A DNA stretch of 64,000 nt, taken from the NCBI RefSeq assembly GCF_018070325.1, contig NZ_JAGPXY010000001.1, forward strand, positions 124,001-188,000. The letters run 5' to 3'. Positions 1 to 9,500 of this stretch are shown here, one piece after another. Made by a program: the position numbers and the translations under genes. Under the pieces are notes generated by a model. It saw only the letters and a list, made by a program, of their open reading frames with translations, searched no databases and had not been told where the DNA came from. The first letter of the stretch is position 1. Each line of letters begins with the position of its first letter. The stretch comes from Micromonospora sp. H61 (GTDB lineage: Bacteria > Actinomycetota > Actinomycetes > Mycobacteriales > Micromonosporaceae).

Positions 1-3000
1 AGGGTGACGTTGGCCTGGTAGTAGATGACCGAGTTCTTGTTGTTGATCCGTGGGTCGAGGGTCGCGCCGTGGCTGCTGAGATAGCGGCGGAAGTCCTCCA
101 CCGTGGGGTTCTCGGACCCGGTGAAGTGGGACTCCGTGATGGAGATGTCGTGGGTTTCCGGACCCTTGACAGTGGTCGGCTTGAACCCGGCCGGATCGAC
201 CATTCCCACCGGATTGTTGCGGCAGTACCGGAACAGGTTGCCTCCGTCGGCGAAACCGCCCGGATCGCTGCTCGCCCACCTGCCCAGCCACGGCACGTAG
301 TACCGGGCCCCGGCGTAGCAGAAGCCCGTCTCGTCGTCCACCTCGTGCCCGCCGAAGCGGTACCGCTTCAGGCTGAGGTCGGCACCCGGCCGGCCGTACC
401 GGTACGCGGTAGTGCCGTACGGGTGGTACTCCTCGTAGGAGATGAGCACCCCGGCCGCGTCGGTCTCCAGCGTGGCCGAGCCGAGGTGGTTGGTGAGCTG
501 GTAACGGATCAGCGGAACGCCGAGCGGGTTGGCCGGGTCGAAGCCGCCGACGTCGACGGTCTTGACGTCCACCTGGGCGACCGGGCCGGTGTCGTCAGCG
601 ATCGTGGTGGTCCACCGTTCGTGCTGGAGGGTGCCGGTGACCCGGTTGCGCCTCCGGAACACGGTGACCGCACCCAGGAAGATCCATTCAAGTTGGACGC
701 TGCCCGGCCGGTCCACGACCTTGCGCAGCCGCTGCCCGCTCGCGGCGTAGACGAACCGGGCTTCGCCACCGCCGCCGAGGTCGACCCGGCGGAGCTGGTC
801 GTGGACGTTCCACTCCAGGGCCGGCAGGTGCGGCATGACGGTCAGGTTGCCGACGGCGTCGTGCGCGTACAGGGCCGAGTAGGGGCCGCCGTCGGCGTCG
901 CCGGGCAGGCTCGTGGCGGCCAGCCGGTTCGTGGCGTCGGCCGGGTCGTCCTGGTACGCGTACCGGTGGTGCCGGGTCCAGCCGGCGCCAACCCCGGCCT
1001 GCGTCCGGAACCGGTGCCGGAGCACTGTGAGGTTGCCCAGCGGGTCGTACTCGTACTCCTCGGTGTAGGCACGTACCGCGCCGGCATCGGTGAGGCTTCC
1101 GGCCGGCGGCACGTCGGTCTGGTCGCGGATCGCGTCGTTCGGCGCCCCGGCCAGCTCCCGCCCACTCGCCCGGACCAACTGGTAGAGCGGGTCGTACGCG
1201 TAGTCGCTGGCGGCCGGCACCGCCGCGTTGCCGAAGAAGGTGGGCGCGCCCGGTTCGGCCACCCGGGTGAGGTTGCCCACCGGGTCGTAGGTGTAGCGCA
1301 GGTCGCGAACCCCGGCGGTGAGCAGACGTTCCAACCGGAACGTCATCGGGTCGTAGAAGTACTCGGTGACCAGCCCGTTGCCGTGCCGGGCGAACCGCCG
1401 CCGACCCAGCGCGTCGTAGTCCTGCTCGGACAGGAACTCCACCTCCGCGCCCTGGCCGCGCAGCCGTGCGGTGAGCCGGCCCAGCATGCCGCCCTCGAGG
1501 TAGGTCGGTCGTAGCTCGGTGGCGTCGGGCAGGGTGACCACTGTCGGGCGGTTCACCGCGTCGTACTCGGCGGCGGTGCCGAAGACCTCGCTCTCCAGCA
1601 GTGGCGCCGCGGCGGTCAGCAGCGCGGCGTGGTCGGGCGCGGCGGCCACCGGTGACCAGTCCGGGCCGTCGACGTGATCGGTGGCGAGTCTCCGTTCGGC
1701 GCGGCGCGGGTTGCCCTTGAAGTCCACCTCGGGCACCCGTACCTGGCCCGCCGGGTCGAACACCAGGTACGGCACGCCGTGCAGGCCCAGCGTCGCCGCG
1801 TCCGGATGCCGGTCGCCGAAGACCACGTACTGCACGCAGCGCTCCGGCCCGGCGGACTCGCTGACGTACAGGCCGACGGGCCGGTGCAGGGCGTCGTACG
1901 TGGTGCGGAAGGTCCGGCCGTGTTCGTCCCAGATCCGGCGCACCCCGCCGAGCACGTCCTGGAACACCCACCGCTCGCCCTTCTCCGCGCTCCACGACCG
2001 CACTCCCGCGCCGTGCATGGCGGTGGCCGCGTTGGCGATGTGCCGGCCCAGCGCGTCGCACCCGTCCGAGGACCGTCCGGTGAGGTCTCCCCTGGTGCGT
2101 ACGCCGAACCGCTGGCCGGCCCCCCGGTCGGCCACCGTGTAGACGGCCCGGCCGAGGCTGTCGAAGTGGATCACGGAGGGTGTGTCGGCGTGCTTGGCGG
2201 CGAGCCACGCGGCGCGGCTGGCCGGGTCGGCCGGTTCCGGATCGGAGACGGCGGGGCTGCCCCGCTCGGCGTACCACTGGCTGTCGAGCACAGTGTCGTT
2301 GGCGTCGAACAACCGGTGCGACCAGGCCGTCGACTCGACCCGGCTGAGGGTGCCGTCCGGATACCGGGTCAGCACGGCCCGGCCCAGCGGGTCGTAGTAG
2401 CGAATCGCGGTGGCGCCGATCTCACGCAGCGCCGCCGCGTCCTCGTACTCGTGGGTGGTGCTGAAGTAGGGCTGGTACCGCTTCACCGGGTTGCCCTTGT
2501 TGTTGACCACCGTGCGGCCGGTGCCGACCCAGCGCGGGTCGGCGTCCACCTCGACGGCGACCCCGTCCTCCCCCACCTCCAGGGCCCTGCCCGGATGCAC
2601 CCGCGACTTGGTGATCGCCACACCACCGGTGCCGGTGCTGTACTCGTAGCTCTCCAGCCAGCGCGGGTTGGTCGGGCCGTGCCGTTCCCGGTGCCGGCCC
2701 CGGCTGTACGCGGGCTGGCCGTTGACCACCCAGTTGAACGGGTCGTAGGTGAACGTCAACGTCGGATCGTCGAGCGTGTCGCCGTCCCCGGCACCGGGCC
2801 GGCCGAGTAGCGCCGAGGCCACCACCCGGCCCAACTCGTCGTAGCGCACCGCGCGGCGCTGCCCGTTCGGGTCGGTGACGAGGCTCGGGCCGAGCACCAG
2901 GTAGTTGTTGACAGCGGTGGTGACCGACCAGGCCGCCTGGTCGATGGTCACCCGCTCGGTGAGCAGGTGGTAGCCGTCGAAGGTGACGGCCGTCGCCATG

Positions 3001-6000
3001 CCCAGCGCGTCCCGGGCCCCGTTGGACAGGTAGAAGTGCGCGGCGGGATCGGCCGGATAGCGCAGCTCGCCGGACGGGATCCACCAGTCCGGGCCGCCGT
3101 CGAGGTGCACGTAGCCGGCGGCAGCCAGGTCCGCGTCGGTCACCGCCGTGCCGTAGCCGGCGGCCAGCGCGGCCGGGGTGAAGGCGAGTTGGTACGTCTG
3201 GTGCCCCAGCCCCAGGCTGTCCCACTGCCCGGCCGGCAACGGCGTCAGCGCGTTGTCCCGGAACCGCACCTGTGACCGGGACAGCAACCGCCGCTGCGCG
3301 CTGACCTCGTCGGCCACCACCTCGTACCCGATCGGGGTGGCCGCGGCGAACCCGGCGAGCAGTTCGGCGCGGGTGAACAGCGGACCGGCCGGGGCCAGCC
3401 CGGTCAGTTCGTGCCCGAGGGCCTCGTACGCGGAGCGGATCCGGTACGCCGGCACCGGCAGCGTCTCGTCGATGTCCGGGGTGTACCACTGCTCGCCGTA
3501 CGTGACGTGACGGCGTCGCTGTTCGGCGGTCACCTCGGCGGGCAGCTCCGGGTCTGGCGTGGTGCGGCCGTAGACCACCGCGGCGGCCTGGACGACGGTG
3601 CCGTACGGGCCGAGGACCAGGTTGAGCCGGTGGCTGATCCGGGGCTCGTCCGGCTGCCGGTCGTAGGAGAGGCTGACCGCCTCCCGCTCGACGGCGACGA
3701 ACACCCGCGCGTCCAGCCGTTGCACCTGGTACGTCTGCTCGACCACCCCGTACGGGTGCTCCTGCGAGGCACTGCCGTCGTACGAGTACACCTCCTGCCG
3801 AAGCGGCAGGCCGCGCAACGCCCGCCGGCTCTCCCGCAGCTCGGTGGCGGAGATCCCGGCCGGCAGCTCCGCGGTGGGCAGGTGCCGGCCGGCGTACCAC
3901 TCGGCGGACAGGTCGACCGGGGCGCCGGTGTGATACCAGGTCTTCGTGGTGACCGGTGGCTGGAACAGCTCGGGCGAGGTGTCCTGGTTCCCGTCGACCG
4001 CCTCGACGCCCAACACGTGGTCCACGAACGACTCGCCGTCGATCTGCTCGACCATGCCGAAGCCGGCGAACTCCCGCTCGACGCCGTCGTAGTGCCCATG
4101 GTGGTAGCGGTAGCCGGTGACCAGCCGGGTCCCGGTGATCCGGTCCACCTGTTCCACCCGCTCGACGACCTGCACCGGGAACGGCAGCCCGGTCACCCAC
4201 GGCTGACCGGCTCGCCGGTCGGCCAGCTGGAAGGCGGTGGAAGCGGCGTAGCTGATGGTGGTCTCGCCGCCCAGGTTGTTCACCACCCGGGTGAGCAGGT
4301 GCGGCTTGCCGTCGGCGGCCAGATTCAGGTAGCGCACCGGGCCGGCGGCGTCGCCGGGCAGCGGCGACGACCACACCAGGCAGCCGGTGCCCGTGCCCAG
4401 CAGGTCGGTCACTGTCATCGTCGAATCGGGCGTGACATGCGGCAGGTCGGGCAGCTCGGCGGGGGCCGACCAGCCGTTGCCGGACTGGTTGTACCAGAGC
4501 CGGATCTCGCGCCGGCCCAGGTAGCACAGGTCCATCACGCCGGTGCCGTCCACGTCGGTGAGGAGCACCCGGGCCGGGTCGAACTCGTCCAGCCCGGTGA
4601 ACCACGGCGCGTCGTCCATCTCGACCTTGGCGCCGAATCGTCCGTAACCGACGTTGGGCCAGTAGCAGACGGAACCGTCGCGGACCCGGACCAGGTCGGT
4701 GAGCCCGTCGCCGGACATGTCGGCGAGGAAGATGCTCTGCCGGTCGTCGGAGCGCAGCAGCCGCGGCCCACGGTCCTCGTCCACGGGCCAGAGCGCGGGT
4801 CGCGCCGGGCCGTACCCCGCCTCGGCCAGCGACTCGTGCCAGGCCAGCACGGTGTCACCGGCGATCAGCAGGTCGGCACGGCCGTCCCCGGTGAGGTCCA
4901 GCAGCAGCAGGTCGGGGCTGGCCCAGTCGACGGCGGGCAGCTCGGTGAACGGCTGGAAGCCGGACCAGCCGGCGTCGTCGGTGCGGCTGACGAAACCCGC
5001 CGGTACGGTGCCGAGCTGGACCAGTTCGATCCGCCCGTCACCGTTCACGTCGACCAGTTGCTGGCGTCCGCCGGCCAGGTCGGTCAGCGACGGCACTGTG
5101 GGTAGCGCGGCGACCGGGCCGATCCGGCCGGCGCCGAGGTTCGGCCGGTAGTAGAGGGCACCCTCGTGCCCGGTCAGCACCCCGGCGAGTCCTTCCCCGT
5201 CCAGGTCCACCCACAACTCGGTCCGTCCGTCGACGCCGGCTGGCAGGTTCTCCAGGCTGCCGCGCTCGAGTTCCCGGGTGGTCGCCGCGATGGTGGCCGG
5301 TGTGTATCCGAAGGTCACCGGGGGCAGTGCGGCGCTGGTGTGCCCGCCGCCGGCGGCCGGGGCGTAGCCGCGCTGGGTCACCTCGACCAGGGTGGACAGC
5401 ACCGGCCCGCTGGCGTACTCCAGCTCCACCGCCCGGACCAGGCAGTTCGCGCCCACCTCCGGCTCGTCAGGGAAGTGGTGGAACATCAGGATCCGGCGGC
5501 ACCGCCGGTAGGTGCGGACCTCGAATCCCGCGCGGTAGGTGGAGAAGGGGTCCGGCCGGCAGGTCCACTCCCCGGCGTCAGCAGGTAGCGGGGTGTCCGG
5601 GTGGTGCTCGCCGTAGTCGAGCACCACCTCGAACACCCAGCCGGCGTCGGCGATCTGGGCCGGCGTCAGGTCCACCGGGCGTCGGCCGTCGGGGTCGAGC
5701 AGAGGCACCGTGTTGCCGTACCGCACCGACTTGAGGTAGCGGTTGACGCTCCGGTCGGTGCGGTGCCGTTCGTGCGGCCGGTCCAGGTCCAGGCCGGCGG
5801 CGTCCTCGGCCTTGTAGGTGTAGCTGACCGCGTTGCCCCGATCGTCGCGGGTCTCGCAGAGCAGCCAGGTGTGTACCCGCCCGCCCAGGCCGATGCGGGA
5901 GCCGCCGTCGCGGCCGTACACGGCCAGCAGGTTCGACCCGGACAGGGTGCGCCAGTGCACGTCACCGTCGGAGTCCCGGGTCCACCGCTCGATGCGGGCG

Positions 6001-6563
6001 AACGCCCCCTCGGTCCGTGGCCGGAACCGCTGCACAGTGTGACCGGCGACCGGAGTGCCGCCGGGCACCGGGACCAGGTCGTCCTCCCCGGACAGCAGGA
6101 AGGTGTCGGTGTCGTCGTAGCGGGGCAGGCCGCGGTCGGTGCGCCGGCTGATGGCCGGCACGGGCAGCTGCCAGCCCAGGCCGAACGGGCCGTTCCCGGC
6201 GCCCGAGTCGTAGCTGAGTGTCAGGTCGGGTTGGAACCCGGACCGGCCGCCGCTGACCGGGATGGGCACGGACATGCCGCCGGTCCCGGTGACCGGGTGG
6301 GCGGCGAACGTCTCGCCGATGGCCCGGATCGCGCCGCCGCCGGTGGGCAGGCTGATCGCCGGTCCGCCGAGTCCCGGCCCGGTCGCGCCCCGACCGGCCG
6401 GCGGCGGCCCGGCGCCGGCCGCGTCGGTCGGCGGCCCGCCCGGTCCGAATGCGCCACCCGCTCCGCCGGGAGCACCGGCGCCGGTCGGGTCGGCGGAGCC
6501 GCGCCACCGGGAGCCGGGCCCCGGCCCCCACGATCCGCCGCCGACCGGGTAGCTGGTCGTCAC
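1..6563 (-). CDS. TcB-TcC fusion component of a Tc toxin complex (SpvB/Rhs-repeat protein), 3' end beyond the window
   Basis: In Tc toxins, TcB and TcC form a hollow Rhs-repeat cocoon that encloses a C-terminal toxic domain and docks on the TcA pore. About 2,187 codons are visible without a stop, running off the left edge. After a Gly/Pro-rich start come an SpvB-like domain (about residues 50-330), five FG-GAP/VCBS-like loops of the type DxxGDGxxDL (about 440-670, for example at nt 5225 and 4570), a TcdB-middle region, then YD/Rhs repeats (about 1230-2120). The Rhs core ends with GRWASSDP, GNLFRYCRNNP and DPAG near nt 186. Some 61 residues of a non-Rhs C-terminal domain follow and match nothing I recognise. 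The GTG start at 6563 is preceded by GAGGGG overlapping the stop of the TcA gene, so the two are translationally coupled. TcB and TcC are fused here, whereas they are separate in several Gram-negative systems. Confidence 0.9.
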   Translation of the reverse strand, partial: MTTSYPVGGGSWGPGPGSRWRGSADPTGAGAPGGAGGAFGPGGPPTDAAGAGPPPAGRGATGPGLGGPAISLPTGGGAIRAIGETFAAHPVTGTGGMSVPIPVSGGRSGFQPDLTLSYDSGAGNGPFGLGWQLPVPAISRRTDRGLPRYDDTDTFLLSGEDDLVPVPGGTPVAGHTVQRFRPRTEGAFARIERWTRDSDGDVHWRTLSGSNLLAVYGRDGGSRIGLGGRVHTWLLCETRDDRGNAVSYTYKAEDAAGLDLDRPHERHRTDRSVNRYLKSVRYGNTVPLLDPDGRRPVDLTPAQIADAGWVFEVVLDYGEHHPDTPLPADAGEWTCRPDPFSTYRAGFEVRTYRRCRRILMFHHFPDEPEVGANCLVRAVELEYASGPVLSTLVEVTQRGYAPAAGGGHTSAALPPVTFGYTPATIAATTRELERGSLENLPAGVDGRTELWVDLDGEGLAGVLTGHEGALYYRPNLGAGRIGPVAALPTVPSLTDLAGGRQQLVDVNGDGRIELVQLGTVPAGFVSRTDDAGWSGFQPFTELPAVDWASPDLLLLDLTGDGRADLLIAGDTVLAWHESLAEAGYGPARPALWPVDEDRGPRLLRSDDRQSIFLADMSGDGLTDLVRVRDGSVCYWPNVGYGRFGAKVEMDDAPWFTGLDEFDPARVLLTDVDGTGVMDLCYLGRREIRLWYNQSGNGWSAPAELPDLPHVTPDSTMTVTDLLGTGTGCLVWSSPLPGDAAGPVRYLNLAADGKPHLLTRVVNNLGGETTISYAASTAFQLADRRAGQPWVTGLPFPVQVVERVEQVDRITGTRLVTGYRYHHGHYDGVEREFAGFGMVEQIDGESFVDHVLGVEAVDGNQDTSPELFQPPVTTKTWYHTGAPVDLSAEWYAGRHLPTAELPAGISATELRESRRALRGLPLRQEVYSYDGSASQEHPYGVVEQTYQVQRLDARVFVAVEREAVSLSYDRQPDEPRISHRLNLVLGPYGTVVQAAAVVYGRTTPDPELPAEVTAEQRRRHVTYGEQWYTPDIDETLPVPAYRIRSAYEALGHELTGLAPAGPLFTRAELLAGFAAATPIGYEVVADEVSAQRRLLSRSQVRFRDNALTPLPAGQWDSLGLGHQTYQLAFTPAALAAGYGTAVTDADLAAAGYVHLDGGPDWWIPSGELRYPADPAAHFYLSNGARDALGMATAVTFDGYHLLTERVTIDQAAWSVTTAVNNYLVLGPSLVTDPNGQRRAVRYDELGRVVASALLGRPGAGDGDTLDDPTLTFTYDPFNWVVNGQPAYSRGRHRERHGPTNPRWLESYEYSTGTGGVAITKSRVHPGRALEVGEDGVAVEVDADPRWVGTGRTVVNNKGNPVKRYQPYFSTTHEYEDAAALREIGATAIRYYDPLGRAVLTRYPDGTLSRVESTAWSHRLFDANDTVLDSQWYAERGSPAVSDPEPADPASRAAWLAAKHADTPSVIHFDSLGRAVYTVADRGAGQRFGVRTRGDLTGRSSDGCDALGRHIANAATAMHGAGVRSWSAEKGERWVFQDVLGGVRRIWDEHGRTFRTTYDALHRPVGLYVSESAGPERCVQYVVFGDRHPDAATLGLHGVPYLVFDPAGQVRVPEVDFKGNPRRAERRLATDHVDGPDWSPVAAAPDHAALLTAAAPLLESEVFGTAAEYDAVNRPTVVTLPDATELRPTYLEGGMLGRLTARLRGQGAEVEFLSEQDYDALGRRRFARHGNGLVTEYFYDPMTFRLERLLTAGVRDLRYTYDPVGNLTRVAEPGAPTFFGNAAVPAASDYAYDPLYQLVRASGRELAGAPNDAIRDQTDVPPAGSLTDAGAVRAYTEEYEYDPLGNLTVLRHRFRTQAGVGAGWTRHHRYAYQDDPADATNRLAATSLPGDADGGPYSALYAHDAVGNLTVMPHLPALEWNVHDQLRRVDLGGGGEARFVYAASGQRLRKVVDRPGSVQLEWIFLGAVTVFRRRNRVTGTLQHERWTTTIADDTGPVAQVDVKTVDVGGFDPANPLGVPLIRYQLTNHLGSATLETDAAGVLISYEEYHPYGTTAYRYGRPGADLSLKRYRFGGHEVDDETGFCYAGARYYVPWLGRWASSDPGGFADGGNLFRYCRNNPVGMVDPAGFKPTTVKGPETHDISITESHFTGSENPTVEDFRRYLSSHGATLDPRINNKNSVIYYQANVT

Positions 6564-6572
6564 CGCGCCCCC

Positions 6573-9500
6573 TCAGCCGTCGAGCCGGTAGTGCAGCAGG
6601 ACGACCAGGTCGGTCAGGCCGTCCGGGTCGGCCGCCAGCGTGACCGGGGTGCCGAGAACCAGCGGATCGGACTGACCCACGCATTGCCGCAGGTCGGCGT
6701 CCCGGTTCAACGTCACCGGGTCAGCGGCCACCGTGAGGTCGTACGTCCCGGGATCACCGTCCACCCGGGCGTACCAGGTCACCTGGTCCACCACCGGCTG
6801 GTGGTCGCGGGCGAGGTACGGCAGGTGCTCCGGCCCGACGGTCAGCGCGGTGCTCTGCTGCTGGGTGAGCTGCCACCACTCGTCCGGGAAGTGGTGGCGC
6901 AGGCTGTATGCCTGGTACAGCCCCGTCCGGCCGGCGTCGACAAGCATCTCGTTGAGCGCCTCCCGCAGGGAGTCCTCGACCAGGCCGCGCAGCGTCGAGC
7001 CGCCGTCGCGGGCCGTGTACCGCAGGTGCAGGATGATGTCGCTGATGCTGTCGTAGTCGAATTGGCGAACTGCCGTCGGCAGTTCCAGGCGCCAGGTGCC
7101 GATCGCGCCCTTGCCCTCGAACGGCAGGTAGCGGTCGTCGGCGAAGTTCAGCTCGAACATGCCGCTGTCGCTGAGGCCGCTGCTGGTCGCGATCGACTCG
7201 ATCCCTCCCACGTTGTACGCGAACCGCTCGTCGCCGGGCACCTCGGTGTACTTGTCCTTGGCGCTGGTGGCGCCCTGCCGGGCCGCGGTGTCGGTCCGGT
7301 ACCGGTTGCCGATCAGGGAGAGCTTCGCGGTGACCGGGGTGTAGGGGCCGGCCACGCACGGGATGGACAGGCTGACAGTGCGGAGCCGGCGGAAGTAGTG
7401 CCCGGGGTGGTCCAGGTCGAACAGCGCCTCCGGCACGTTGACCACGCAACTGCCGGTGGCCCGCAGCTCGATCAACGCCGCCGGGTCGAGCTGTGCGAGC
7501 GAAACGTGCCGGGTCAGCTCGCGTTCGCGGCTGTGCCGGTCGAGGTAGGCCACCTCCATCCGCTTCAGGTCGTGGCGCAGCGCGTCCGCAACGGTCAGCC
7601 CCTTGCGCAGGCTGTCCCAGTAGCCGGGTTGCAGGAACGTGGCCTCGCTGCCCAGCTCGTGGGCGAAGCACCGCTCGGCCTTCTTCGCCACGTCGAAGGC
7701 GAGCTGGTACGCCCCGAAGTAGACGGAGCTGGCTCGGCTCACCATCCACTGGTACAGCTCGGTGTTCGTGTACTTGCCGCGCAGGTACTCCTCGGTGGCC
7801 CGGGCGTTGTCGGCTTCCCGGTCGTGCGCCGCCAGCTCGTCGGTGAGCATGGCCACGTGCAGCCGCCCGGTGAGGAGCTGCTGGTCGAGCTGGGTCAGTT
7901 CGAGACCGGCCAGCGCCGCCTGGTGTTCCCAGTCGTCCATCCGGCGGCGGTAGCCGCCCTGGTTGGCGGCCATCCCGGCGGCCTTGTCCAGGGCCCGGGC
8001 GATCGCCTCCAGGGTCATCACCGCCGAGTCGGCGGCGGCACCGGCCTTGTCCCCGCCGAGGGTGAGGGTCACGGTGGGTGAGCCACCGAAGCCGGCGCCG
8101 CCGGCGGTGAAGTTGGGTATCAGCTTCAGCCCGCCGGAGAGGATGTAGCCCACCGCGATCGCGGTCTCGCCGAGCAGCGACACCCCGGACAAAGCGGTGG
8201 CGGTGATCTCCCAGGCGTTCATGTACGGCCGGCCGGCGTAGTAGCGTTGCCGCTCCTCCACCACCTTGCGACTCAGTTCCAGCGCCGCGACGTTGCCCTC
8301 GGCCTCCGCGATGGTGGCGACCTTCACCGCCCGTACCGCGTCGAGCAGGGCGATCTCCTGGCCGGCGCGCAGCCGGGCGAGTTGCTCGGCGTCCCGCTTC
8401 TCCATTGCCGCGAGCAGCCCGCCGCCCAGCTCACCGACGTACCCGACGAGTTCGGTGGCCTTCTGGGCCAGCACCCGGAACCGGTAGTTCGGCAGCGGTG
8501 CGCCGAGCCCGGCCAGGAACGACGAGACGGACATGCCGGCGGCGGCGGCCCGGACCAGCGCCCCCGGGTCGATCGGCGGCGAGAACAGGGCGAGCATGCT
8601 CTCCACGCCGTCGATGTTCTGGCAGTTGCGGATCTTGAACAGCCGATCGGCGATCAGGTCCCACAGCCGGAGCATCTCCTCGTTGGGTGGGACGCAGAAG
8701 TACAGCGCCGAGTAGCTCAGCGGGCTGGGCAGTTCCGCCCCGCCGTGCGGCAGCAGGTCCAGGTCGGGGATCAGGTTCTCCAGGTCCAACAGCGCGTTGC
8801 CGAACAGGTCCACCTTGGCCTGGAGCTGGTTGACGGTGGCCGGCGCCGGGCTGACCAGCGGCGGCACAACGCTCGGCTTCGGCCCGAGCAGTTTGTCGGC
8901 CAGGATGTAGAGCTGGGTGGCCTGGGTGACGGACTCCCGGGTGAACTGCCGGAACAACTGGTCACCCCAGTCGACCAGGTTCTTGATGTAGCTGACCACC
9001 ACGGCGAGCTGGTAGGCGACCGGCCGGCTGCGGGCCACCACGTGCGGGTTGAACGGCTTCGCCCGCCACTGCTCCACTGCGAACTTCAGGTCGGTGATGC
9101 TGGCCCCCGACGGGTCGGCTGCGACCGCCGTGAGAATGTCGCCGATCCGCTGGTTGAGCAGCTCGGGCACTCCGGTCTGGAAGAACGGCTTGGTGACCCA
9201 GTACTTCTGCGGGGCGGAGGCGCCGTCGGCGGTGCCGACCGGGTTGAAGATGTGGTGGAACCAGTTGCGCGCCTCGGCGAACCGCTGGTCCCGGTTGAGC
9301 CGCAGCGCGATGTCGAACGGGAGGTGGTAGAACAGCTCCCAGTTGTAGCCCGCGTACGCGCCGTCGGCGGCGAAGTCCAGGTCCTCCACCGGGTACGGCG
9401 ACACCACCACCGGCGCCGGCTGGTAGGTGGCAGCGAAGTCGAAGCCCGTGTTGGTGAGCTGGGTGGTCCGACTCAGCATCGCCGGCACGCCCGAGCGGTA

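Noticed and set aside
688..4605. Minus-strand frames of 529 and 727 codons within the TcB-TcC region that could be taken as separate genes.
   Set aside because: They lie in a different phase from the continuous Rhs/SpvB frame, which is open from 6563 to the window edge and shows YD repeats and the Rhs core.
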